NCBI RefSeq assembly: GCF_010977575.1
Contig: NZ_CP048812.1
Span: forward strand, 3,286,001-3,350,000
Source of the DNA: Halomonas socia
Lineage (GTDB): Bacteria; Pseudomonadota; Gammaproteobacteria; Pseudomonadales; Halomonadaceae
DNA length: 64,000 nucleotides
Direction: 5' to 3'
The notes under the pieces were generated by a model, which saw only the letters and a program-made list of their open reading frames with translations, searched no databases and had not been told where the DNA came from. Both the position numbers and the translations under genes were made by a program. Positions 16,985-23,818 of the stretch are shown here, one piece after another; within the stretch, counting starts at the first letter, position 1, and every line of letters starts with the position of its first letter.

Positions 16985-18333
16985 GGTTCTTCGTCACTTC
17001 ACGTGGATTTGGTCTGATCGAACAGGCGGCCCACCGGGCTGCCAATCAGGTAGATCATGGCGATGAAGTTGGCCTCGTTCCGGTAGCCGCGTGCGCGTGA
17101 CCGAGCCGCCTGGAACAGGCCGTTCATGCCTTCCAGTCGTGCGTTGGTCAGTCCCGAGATCCAGCGCCTGACCACCGCGTCGGCATGGCGCTCCAGCGTC
17201 GCCAGGGCCTTCCCCATCGGCTTCAGGAGAGGCTTCTCGGAGACCGCCGCCTTCATGACCTTGAGGTAGTTCGTGATGCGCCACCGAGCCGCCCGCGGCG
17301 TCGGGGCCTTCTGGATCCAGCGCAGCTTCTCCTTGATCACCCAGGCATCTGACGTGGCGCTCTGGTCGGCCACCAGTTCCTGGAGCGCCGCCAGCTGCTT
17401 GGGCGTCAGGTTCTCGTTGTCCAGGCTCTTCAGCAGGGCCCAGCGCAGCGACTTGGGGTGCCCCTGCTCCCGGCGCTCCTTCTTGCGCACCTCGTCCAGC
17501 CTCTTGGTGAAGGTCTGAACGATATGGAACCAGTCGACCGTGACGTCGGCCTTGGGAAGATGCTCGGCCACGCCGCTGAGGAAGGCTTGTGACATGTCGC
17601 ACACGACCTCGACCACGTTGTCGGTGTCGCCGCCATGCGCCGCCAGGAAGGTGCTGAAGGCCTTGATGGCGTCCTTGCCGTGGCCGGGGACGGCGAAGAT
17701 CACCGGCTCCTGCTTGCGCTGCATATCGAGGAACACCGTGACGTAGCGATGGCCGCGTCGGGACGCGGTTTCATCGACGCCGACGGTGGCCACGTTGCTC
17801 AGGTCCAACTCCCCCAGCATACGGCCCACGTAGTGATGCACGATGCGCCACAGTCGTTTGTCGGAGATCTCCAGCTGCCGGGAGACGGCTAGTACCGGCA
17901 TCTCCTTGACCAGCGACATGGCGGCTTGCTCGAACAACAGGGTGAAGTCGCTGCCCGGCCGCGCCCAGGGCACCTCGATGCGTTTTACGCCATGTTCAGG
18001 GCACTTGGTGCGAGGCACGCGAGCATGCAGGTAGCAGTGATGCTGGAAGAAATTCAGGTGCCGCCACGTCTTATCGGCGAAGTCGTGCGCCGGGCAGGCC
18101 TTGCCGCACTCCGGACAGGGGTAGAGGCTGCCACGCTCGGTCTCGACATAGAGGTCCAACCGGTGGGGAGACACGGAGGTATCCAGGTGCTGGTCCTTGA
18201 GGATCCAGGGCGCTTCCAGGCCCAGGCCGAGGGTCAGAATCTGGGTGCCGTCCATGCCATGCCTCCTGTCGTCGTGGAGGTCATATCCTGGCCCAGCTCA
18301 GGGGGCGAATTCCACACCCAGCGTCGAAGAGCC
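16985..18333 (-). mobile_element. ISL3-family insertion sequence, complete
   Basis: A 1,349-bp element. The ends read GGTTCTTCG inward on the left and GGCTCTTCG inward on the right (imperfect inverted repeats of about 25 bp). It is flanked by perfect 8-bp direct repeats CGAATTTG (16977-16984 and 18334-18341), the size expected for ISL3. It carries one transposase gene. Confidence 0.92.
16999..18255 (-). CDS. ISL3-family transposase
   Basis: A 418-residue protein: an N-terminal zinc-binding segment ([13 protein letters not shown], then a second Cys pair), a helix-turn-helix region around residues 110-140, and a DDE domain with [14 protein letters not shown] and CDMSQAF as catalytic Asp motifs. 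An AGGAGG site precedes the ATG. It appears intact, so the element may still move. Confidence 0.93.
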   Translation of the reverse strand: MDGTQILTLGLGLEAPWILKDQHLDTSVSPHRLDLYVETERGSLYPCPECGKACPAHDFADKTWRHLNFFQHHCYLHARVPRTKCPEHGVKRIEVPWARPGSDFTLLFEQAAMSLVKEMPVLAVSRQLEISDKRLWRIVHHYVGRMLGELDLSNVATVGVDETASRRGHRYVTVFLDMQRKQEPVIFAVPGHGKDAIKAFSTFLAAHGGDTDNVVEVVCDMSQAFLSGVAEHLPKADVTVDWFHIVQTFTKRLDEVRKKERREQGHPKSLRWALLKSLDNENLTPKQLAALQELVADQSATSDAWVIKEKLRWIQKAPTPRAARWRITNYLKVMKAAVSEKPLLKPMGKALATLERHADAVVRRWISGLTNARLEGMNGLFQAARSRARGYRNEANFIAMIYLIGSPVGRLFDQTKST

Positions 18334-18430
18334 CGAATTTGCCAGCAAACCGGAGCTTGCTCGTCGCATGCTGGAGCGTGCCCTGGATCACGGCACGCCA
18401 GCGGCCTGGGTAACAGGAGACAGCATCTAC

Positions 18431-18562
18431 TGCGTTTTGGCCATGTGTATCCATGCCGCAATCGCCGGACCTGCTGTGGTTGTCCGTTTCATCACCGACA
18501 TCACGCTAGGGTACAGCGTGTTTCAGGCGGTCAAGCCGAAGAAACGCGATGATATATATTGA
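18431..18562 (+). pseudogene. Cassette 4: C-terminal remnant of a membrane protein
   Basis: After the IS701 homology stops, the frame continues with a hydrophobic run (AMCIHAAIAGPAVVV) and a basic tail KPKKRDD ending 5 bp before attC 4. It is probably the end of a cassette-encoded membrane protein whose front was deleted with the IS. Family not recognised. Confidence 0.4.
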
Positions 18563-18567
18563 ACTAA

Positions 18568-18665
18568 AGCTAACATCCGCATGGAGCCTACGGTGGACTT
18601 CCCCCGCTCTCGCGGCTGGGACGGCTTACGCTGCGCTCCAGCCGCCCCAAAGCTTGGTGTTAACC
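18568..18665 (+). repeat. attC site 4
   Basis: AGCTAAC ... GTTAACC, 98 bp. AGCTAAC does not match the start of the preceding cassette (GTTGAGG at 16336), evidence that two different cassettes were fused by deletion. The interior resembles attC 6 (shared GGCTGGGAC and CCCCAAAGCTT blocks). Confidence 0.8.
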
Positions 18666-18682
18666 CGTGCAAGAGGTTCAGT

Positions 18683-19189
18683 TTGAATATTGAAGTAAGT
18701 AATGAAAAATCCGGCGATGAGTTGAAAATACATCAGGTTACTGAGCAGACATTTTTAAGCGCTCCTCATACTGATCATACCGAGCAGTTCATTGTTGATG
18801 CCCTTCGTGGTGCGGGAGCGCTAACGATCTCTCAGGTGGCTAAAGCTGATGGAGAAATTATTGGTCATGTTGCGATTTCTCCGGTCACTCTGTCAGGTGG
18901 TACAACCGGCTGGTTTGGGCTTGGACCAATAACTGTTCTTCCTGAATTTCAAGGGCTCGGTATTGGATCTAAGCTAATGCGAAGCTCCCTTGCCACCCTT
19001 GAGGCAATGGGTGCCTCTGGCTGCGTGGTGCTCGGTGATCCTGGCTATTATAGTCGCTTCGGGTTCACGGTTGTAGATGGGCTGGTCTTTCCCGGTGTGC
19101 CCCCTGAGTACTTTCAGGCGCTATCGTTTTCAGGTGAGTTTCCAAAAGGGGAGGTGTCGTACCATGAGGCATTCTCAACCAAAGGTTAA
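18683..19189 (+). CDS. Cassette 5: GNAT N-acetyltransferase (YhbS-like)
   Basis: About 168 residues. Acetyl-CoA binding motif QGLGIGSKL, followed by YYSRFGF, the C-terminal beta-bulge pattern of YhbS-type GNATs. I favour a TTG start at 18683 with an AAGAGG site; another TTG lies at 18722, and an ATG-started frame from 18581 would wrongly run across attC 4. The TAA stop is embedded in attC 5. Acyl acceptor unknown. Confidence 0.8.
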   Translation: MNIEVSNEKSGDELKIHQVTEQTFLSAPHTDHTEQFIVDALRGAGALTISQVAKADGEIIGHVAISPVTLSGGTTGWFGLGPITVLPEFQGLGIGSKLMRSSLATLEAMGASGCVVLGDPGYYSRFGFTVVDGLVFPGVPPEYFQALSFSGEFPKGEVSYHEAFSTKG

Positions 19190-19267
19190 CAAGGCCAAGC
19201 ACGGCGACAGCTTTTTCGTTGCGGTTTTGCCTTCACTACAAAGCTGCGCGTGTTGGCGGCGTTAAAT
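19184..19267 (+). repeat. attC site 5
   Basis: GGTTAAC ... GTTAAAT, 84 bp. GGTTAAC is the exact complement of the cassette-5 start GTTAACC (18659). It overlaps the stop of the GNAT gene. Confidence 0.85.
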
Positions 19268-19277
19268 TGCACTAGTC

Positions 19278-19580
19278 ATGGCGAGGGTTGGAAATTTGTG
19301 GGATTTACTGAGTAAAAATAGCTTTCTTGGCGCCTTAGTGTCTGGATTGCTAATTCTTCTAGTAGGCTGGCTCATTAAATTGGCCGTTACTAAACATCGC
19401 TCCAACCGAGTCTACAATATTCTGAAAAGTGGACTGTCCGGAAAGAAAAAGAGCTATTTACCCACAGCTTTCTTGTCATCAAAAACTGGTTACACCCAAT
19501 CTCAAATTGAATTGCTTTGTAGTCATCACAAAAAAATAGTACGAAACGAAAAGGAGCTTGAGTCATGGCGAGTAAAATAA
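19278..19580 (+). CDS. Cassette 6: small single-pass membrane protein
   Basis: A 100-residue protein with one transmembrane segment at about residues 15-37 (GALVSGLLILLVGWLI) and a basic C-terminal domain ending in a helix-turn-helix-like stretch (SSKTGYTQSQIELLCSHHKKI). No family recognised. The ribosome site is weak. The gene is lower in GC than the flanking chromosome, as are its cassette neighbours. Confidence 0.6.
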   Translation: MARVGNLWDLLSKNSFLGALVSGLLILLVGWLIKLAVTKHRSNRVYNILKSGLSGKKKSYLPTAFLSSKTGYTQSQIELLCSHHKKIVRNEKELESWRVK

Positions 19581-19590
19581 TTTCTGTGCA

Positions 19591-19683
19591 ATTTAACAAG
19601 TTGCTGTTGTCGCCGCTACACGGCTGGGACAGCCTACACGCCGCTTCGCTCTGTTTCGGCTGCCCCAAAGCTTTGCGTTAGGA
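19591..19683 (+). repeat. attC site 6
   Basis: ATTTAAC ... GTTAGGA, 93 bp. ATTTAAC is the exact complement of GTTAAAT (19261), the start of this cassette. Confidence 0.85.
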
Positions 19684-19691
19684 GTCAAGAC

Positions 19692-20276
19692 TTGACCGAT
19701 AGAATTTCAGAAATATCAGATTTCATGCTTCAGTTGGACGCATTGAAATCCGTGAATCGAAGAACCTACATCAATGGTGGGGAGAGGGTAGAAAACTCCG
19801 CAGAGCACTCATGGCATTTGGCAATGGCATGCTGGGCATTTGCGGAGCTACTAGAAGATGATTATGATGTCCCTAAACTCATCAAGCTCGCGCTAATCCA
19901 TGATCTAGGTGAGATGGGGGCAGGAGATACGTTCCTTTACAGCAATAACAGAGACAGCGCACACGTTCACGAGCGTGAGAGCATAAAAAGAATTGCCTCG
20001 CACCCTGGCAACCCAATTGAGGATATTATCGATCTCTGGGAGGAGCAAGAGGGGGGCATGAGCAAAGAATCAAGATTGCTGAAAGTCATTGACCGCTTAT
20101 TGCCATTCCTTCACAACATTACCAGTGAAGGCCGTGCGTGGCAGGACAACGGCATACACAAGAATCAAGTGTTGAAAATGCACCAATTTATTGAGTCCGA
20201 AAGCCCTGAAATTTACGCCTGGTTTATTAAGAATCTTGAATATGCCGTTGAGCAAGGCTGGCTAGATGCCTCCTAA
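19692..20276 (+). CDS. Cassette 7: HD-domain phosphohydrolase (YfbR/HDDC2-like)
   Basis: A 194-residue HD protein: RVENSAEHSWHLA supplies the first metal His, LALIHDLGEMGAGD the HD pair, and a later Asp (KVIDRL) completes the set. YfbR-type proteins are 5-prime deoxynucleotidases. A TTG start at 19692 is supported by AGGAG at 19680-19684, which lies partly inside the attC core, so the recombination site supplies the ribosome binding site. The stop sits in attC 7. A nucleotide-depleting or housekeeping role is inference. Confidence 0.82.
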   Translation: MTDRISEISDFMLQLDALKSVNRRTYINGGERVENSAEHSWHLAMACWAFAELLEDDYDVPKLIKLALIHDLGEMGAGDTFLYSNNRDSAHVHERESIKRIASHPGNPIEDIIDLWEEQEGGMSKESRLLKVIDRLLPFLHNITSEGRAWQDNGIHKNQVLKMHQFIESESPEIYAWFIKNLEYAVEQGWLDAS

Positions 20277-20357
20277 CAATGTGCATCAATTCGCTACGGC
20301 CTGCGGCCTTCGCCGGACGGCCTCCTGCGTCGGCCGCCGTTGTGCACGGCGTTAGAA
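20271..20357 (+). repeat. attC site 7
   Basis: TCCTAAC ... GTTAGAA, 87 bp. TCCTAAC is the exact complement of GTTAGGA (19677). Strong internal pairing between GTGCA arms near both ends. Confidence 0.87.
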
Positions 20358-20372
20358 TTCAAGGAGATTTTA

Positions 20373-20954
20373 GTGAAGTGTTTGGTTGTGGTATCACACC
20401 CTTTAGAGGATAGTTTGTGCCACTACTTAGCGGCTCAGACAGTTGAGCATTTAACTTCAAATGGCTATCAAATTACTCTTCTTGACCTGTATAAAAGCAG
20501 CTTTGAGCCAGCGTTAACTCATCAGGAAAGGAAAAGTTATTATCAAGCTAATTTTTATGACGATTTGCTTGAAAAGGAAGTTGAGCAATTGAAACAGGCC
20601 GAGTCATTAGTATTGGTGTTCCCTACATGGTGGTTTGGTTTTCCAGCAATACTTAAAGGGTGGTTTGATCGAGTATGGGCGCCGGGGCATGCATATAATC
20701 ATGCATCTGATTTAGGGGCTATCGCTCCACTTTTAGACAACTTGAAAGAAGTAAAAGTTATTACGACCCTTGGTTCACCTTGGTGGGTAGATAAGTTAGT
20801 GCTGCGGCAACCAGTAAAGCGTGTGCTAAAAACTGCTCTGCTAGGCGCATGCACAAAGCGCTGCAAGTTCGATATGTTGTCACTGTATAAGAGCGAAAGT
20901 GCATCAAAATCACGAGTTGAATCTTTCGTAAGAAAAATAAAAGGTAAGTTTTAG
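20373..20954 (+). CDS. Cassette 8: flavodoxin-fold NAD(P)H oxidoreductase
   Basis: A 193-residue protein starting at GTG after AAGGAG. It begins MKCLVVVSHPLEDSL and contains LVFPTWWFGFPAILKGWFDRVWAPGHAY, the signature of NAD(P)H:quinone reductases of the MdaB/KefF type that bind FAD or FMN. Likely reduces quinones or nitroaromatics. Clearly AT-richer than the chromosomal genes on either side of the array. Confidence 0.85.
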   Translation: MKCLVVVSHPLEDSLCHYLAAQTVEHLTSNGYQITLLDLYKSSFEPALTHQERKSYYQANFYDDLLEKEVEQLKQAESLVLVFPTWWFGFPAILKGWFDRVWAPGHAYNHASDLGAIAPLLDNLKEVKVITTLGSPWWVDKLVLRQPVKRVLKTALLGACTKRCKFDMLSLYKSESASKSRVESFVRKIKGKF

Positions 20955-20965
20955 TTGCAATAAAA

Positions 20966-21053
20966 TTCTAACAAGGCAAATGCAGGCGGACGGTAAAAAG
21001 CGCCACTCCTTCGTCGCTCTGCTTTTTACCACCGGTGATTTGCGGCGTTATGA
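20966..21053 (+). repeat. attC site 8
   Basis: TTCTAAC ... GTTATGA, 88 bp. TTCTAAC is the exact complement of GTTAGAA (20351). Long arms pair: GGCAAATGCAGG with a TTTGCGGCG block and GGTAAAAAGC with GCTTTTTACC. Confidence 0.9.
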
Positions 21054-21061
21054 GGATTAAA

Positions 21062-21496
21062 ATGATCCGTAATTTTATCGCTTCGGATATGGATAGTGTG
21101 CTGAGTATTTGGCTAGAATCCTCCGCCAAGGCGCACGACTTTGTTGATCGCGCGTTCTGGGAATCCAAGCTGGATGATATGAGAAATATCTATATACCAT
21201 CCTCAGAGACTTACGTGTACGAATCGGGCAGTGAGGTAAAAGGTTTTTTCTCACTGCATGGCGATACGCTGGCGGCTATCTTCGTGACGCCTGGTTGTCA
21301 GGGAGAAGGCATTGGTCAGATTCTGATGGCAAAGGCAAAATCGCTGCGTGAGCGTATTACCTTAGACGTCTACAAGGAGAACCAGAAGAGCGTGGACTTC
21401 TATAAGCGCTGTGGTTTTCGGGTAGTGTCCGAAAAAACGGACCCGCACACAGGGCATGCTGAGTTGGTGATGGAGTTTCACTCATGTTATGGGTGA
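21062..21496 (+). CDS. Cassette 9: GNAT N-acetyltransferase (YjaB-like)
   Basis: A 144-residue GNAT resembling YjaB: SIWLESSAKAHDFV near the N-terminus, then IYIPSSETYVYE, QGEGIGQIL (acetyl-CoA loop) and NQKSVDFYKRCGF. The ATG at 21062 uses GAGG from the core site as its ribosome site. No attC follows: TCAT abuts GTTATGG (21486), as if the attC hairpin had been deleted, and the reading frame runs through it to the stop. This is the end of the array. Confidence 0.82.
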   Translation: MIRNFIASDMDSVLSIWLESSAKAHDFVDRAFWESKLDDMRNIYIPSSETYVYESGSEVKGFFSLHGDTLAAIFVTPGCQGEGIGQILMAKAKSLRERITLDVYKENQKSVDFYKRCGFRVVSEKTDPHTGHAELVMEFHSCYG

Positions 21497-21550
21497 GGAT
21501 TTGTCTGAAAAGTCGGCGAGCGAAGGGCAGACATGGCCTAAGTCCACTGA

Positions 21551-22657
21551 ATGCCGACTAAAATAACCCTTAACCATCTGCGCCGTTACGCCATTTCGCG
21601 AAGCCTGTTCAAACCGCGAGCCTTGCAGCGCGCCATCACCAAACTGGGTTTCGTCCAGTTTGATCCAATACGTGCACCCGCACGGGCTCAGGACCTGACG
21701 CTGCGCCATCGTGTCACCGACTACCGAGCCGGTGAGCTGGAAGCGCGCTACCCTCGTCTGGCTGTCGAGGAAGACTTTTTCGTTAACTACGGTATTCTCC
21801 CGCGGTTCACGCAATGCATGATGCACCCTCGGACGACGCGCACCGAATGGCCGCCCTCACGCTGGGCACAGGCACGGGCCGTACTGGAGTTCGTGCAGAG
21901 TCGCGGCGTGGTGCACCCACGCGAGGTGGACGCCGCCTTCGAGCATGGCGTGACCAAGAACTGGTTCGGCGGCAATAGCAGGGCCAGTACCCAACTGCTG
22001 GATGGCATGCACTATCGTGGTCTGCTGCGCGTGGCACGACGCGAAGGTGGCACGCGTCTTTACGCACCACAGCTTGCCCATGATCGTGACCACCCGATGG
22101 ACCCTGATGCTAGCCTGGATGCACTGATCGACGTGGCAGTGGCGAAGTACGCGCCGCTGCCGGCGGTCACGCTCAGCCGCCTCGTCACATGGGTGGCTTC
22201 TTCGGCGGCTCCACAGTGGCGCGAGCGCCGCCGTGATGCACTGGCGCGTACCAAGGCACGGCTACCCCAGGCCACGCTGGGTGGGTGCTGCTGGTACTGG
22301 CCGGTCGATGAGAACCCCGGCAGTCGTCGTTTTGCCAACGACGACGTGTTGGACGAGCGTCTGCGCCTGCTGGCGCCGTTCGACCCGGTGGTTTGGGACC
22401 GCGAACGCTTCGAACGCTTCTGGGGCTGGGCCTACCGCTTCGAGGCCTACACGCCGGCACCGCAGCGCGTGCGTGGCTACTACGCGTTACCCATGCTGTG
22501 GCGTGGCCAGGTCATCGGCTGGGCCAATGCTGCCGTGCGTGACGGGCAATTACAGCTGCAGCCAGGCTATGTGAGCGGACGTGCCCCGCGCGATGCTGCG
22601 TTCGCGTCTGCGTTGCAGGAGGAGCAGGCACGCTTGGAGTGGTTTCTCGGGCTGTGA
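21551..22657 (+). CDS. Winged-helix DNA glycosylase-like protein (YcaQ/AlkZ family)
   Basis: A 368-residue HTH_42 protein. It has the arginine-rich ALQRAITKLGFVQFDPIRAPARAQD segment with a QxD motif (Gln36-Asp38) that is catalytic in YcaQ-type crosslink glycosylases, and a late RVRGYYALPMLW motif. Likely unhooks interstrand crosslinks or removes alkylated bases. First chromosomal gene after the integron; GC-rich like the genome core. Confidence 0.82.
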   Translation: MPTKITLNHLRRYAISRSLFKPRALQRAITKLGFVQFDPIRAPARAQDLTLRHRVTDYRAGELEARYPRLAVEEDFFVNYGILPRFTQCMMHPRTTRTEWPPSRWAQARAVLEFVQSRGVVHPREVDAAFEHGVTKNWFGGNSRASTQLLDGMHYRGLLRVARREGGTRLYAPQLAHDRDHPMDPDASLDALIDVAVAKYAPLPAVTLSRLVTWVASSAAPQWRERRRDALARTKARLPQATLGGCCWYWPVDENPGSRRFANDDVLDERLRLLAPFDPVVWDRERFERFWGWAYRFEAYTPAPQRVRGYYALPMLWRGQVIGWANAAVRDGQLQLQPGYVSGRAPRDAAFASALQEEQARLEWFLGL

Positions 22658-22723
22658 GCGCTCTGGTTAAGGGCTGCACCTGATGGCCCGTTTCGATATC
22701 TCTTGGAATGAGGGTGGGGCCGA

Positions 22724-23623
22724 CTACTTCGCTGCCAGTGCCACGCCTACCTTGGAGCGGTTAGGTTGGCCGATGGTGTTGGTGATCCAGGTGCCGGTCT
22801 CGGCGAGCTTGTTCAGGTCGATGCCGGTGTCGATGCCGAGGCCGTTGAGCAGGTAGACGACGTCTTCACTGGCGACGTTGCCGGAGGCGCCCTTGGCGTA
22901 GGGGCAGCCGCCGAGGCCGGCGACGGAGCTGTCGATTACGCCGAGGCCTTCTTCCAGCACGGCGTAGAGGTTGGCCAGCGCCTGGCCGTAGGTGTCGTGG
23001 AAGTGGGCGGCGAGCTTGTCCATGGGGATGTCGCGGCTTACGGCGTCGAGCATGCGCTTGGCGGCAAGCGGTGTGCCGACGCCGATGGTGTCGCCCAGCG
23101 ACACCTCGTAGCAGCCCATCTCATATAGCGCCTTGCTTACCTCGGCGACCTTGGCCGGGGCGATTGCGCCTTCGTAGGGGCAGCCGAGCACGCAGGAGAC
23201 GTAGCCGCGCACGCGCACCTTGGCTTGTTTGGCCCGCTCCAGCACCGGCTCGAAGCGCGCCAGGGATTCGGCGACGGAGCAGTTGATGTTCTTCTGCGAG
23301 AAGGCCTCGCTTGCGGCGCCGAATACCGCCACTTCCTCGACGCCGCACTCGAGTGCTACTTCCAGCCCCTTGAGGTTGGGGGTGAGGGCGGCGTAGGTCA
23401 CGCCTGGCCGGCGCGTGAGGCCGGTCATCACCTGGCGGTGGTCGGCCATTTGAGGCACCCACTTGGGCGAGACGAAGCTGGCGGCTTCGATATAGGCGAT
23501 GCCGGCGCCGCCGAGGCGGTCGATCAGTTCGAGCTTGGTGGCCGTGGCGATGGGGTTGGGCTCGTTCTGCAGCCCGTCGCGAGGGCCGACTTCGACCAGG
23601 CGGATGTGTTTTGGGAAGGGCAT
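22724..23623 (-). CDS. mvaB: Hydroxymethylglutaryl-CoA lyase
   Basis: A 299-residue TIM-barrel lyase splitting HMG-CoA into acetoacetate and acetyl-CoA, the last step of leucine breakdown. [29 protein letters not shown] (metal His pair) and [14 protein letters not shown] with its active-site Cys are all present. The start at 23623 has AGGAGA. Last gene of the liu operon on the minus strand. Confidence 0.95.
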   Translation of the reverse strand: MPFPKHIRLVEVGPRDGLQNEPNPIATATKLELIDRLGGAGIAYIEAASFVSPKWVPQMADHRQVMTGLTRRPGVTYAALTPNLKGLEVALECGVEEVAVFGAASEAFSQKNINCSVAESLARFEPVLERAKQAKVRVRGYVSCVLGCPYEGAIAPAKVAEVSKALYEMGCYEVSLGDTIGVGTPLAAKRMLDAVSRDIPMDKLAAHFHDTYGQALANLYAVLEEGLGVIDSSVAGLGGCPYAKGASGNVASEDVVYLLNGLGIDTGIDLNKLAETGTWITNTIGQPNRSKVGVALAAK

Positions 23624-23650
23624 GTGGTCTCCTGGCAACTGGCTTATGAC

Positions 23651-23792
23651 GGGCAGCGCTGCGCGCTGCAATCGCGAATGAATTCGCTCCTACAAGGGAT
23701 GTTTCGCTGTGCCAAGCGTGGGAGTGGGGCAGGCACGCTGGGTTTTCCTTGGCAGCGCTGCGCGCTGCAATCGCGACTGAAGTCGCTCCTAC
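23651..23792. repeat. Two REP-like hairpin repeats
   Basis: Copies at 23651-23693 and 23751-23792 share GGCAGCGCTGCGCGCTGCAA followed by TCGCGA, a spacer and TCGCTCCTAC. They lie between mvaB and the carboxylase alpha-subunit gene and are short relatives of the four larger copies near 26.7-27.1 kb. Confidence 0.8.
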
Positions 23793-23818
23793 ACTGGGGT
23801 GATGCTGGGCGCTGGTCG

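Larger units (their letters stand above)
16399..18430 (+). mobile_element. IS701-family element, 3-prime truncated and split by ISL3
   Basis: The left end is placed just after CTAG (16395-16398), since IS701-type elements target such tetramers. The transposase starts at 16468. The element is cut by ISL3 at 16985-18333 and loses homology at about 18430, so its right end is missing. This placement of the left end is inference. Confidence 0.6.
16468..18430 (+). pseudogene. IS701-family transposase, interrupted
   Basis: The first part (16468-16984) has [13 protein letters not shown], the first catalytic Asp region of IS701 DDE transposases. Removing the ISL3 element and one target copy restores a continuous frame: ...DDVEF joins ASKPELARRMLERAL and reaches WVTGDS, the second catalytic Asp. 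The frame then leaves the family at about 18430, so the final Glu region is gone. Non-functional. Confidence 0.8.

Noticed and set aside
18581-18682. ATG-started N-terminal extension of the cassette-5 GNAT
   Set aside because: The extension crosses attC 4 and the cassette boundary at 18659, so it cannot belong to the mobile gene.
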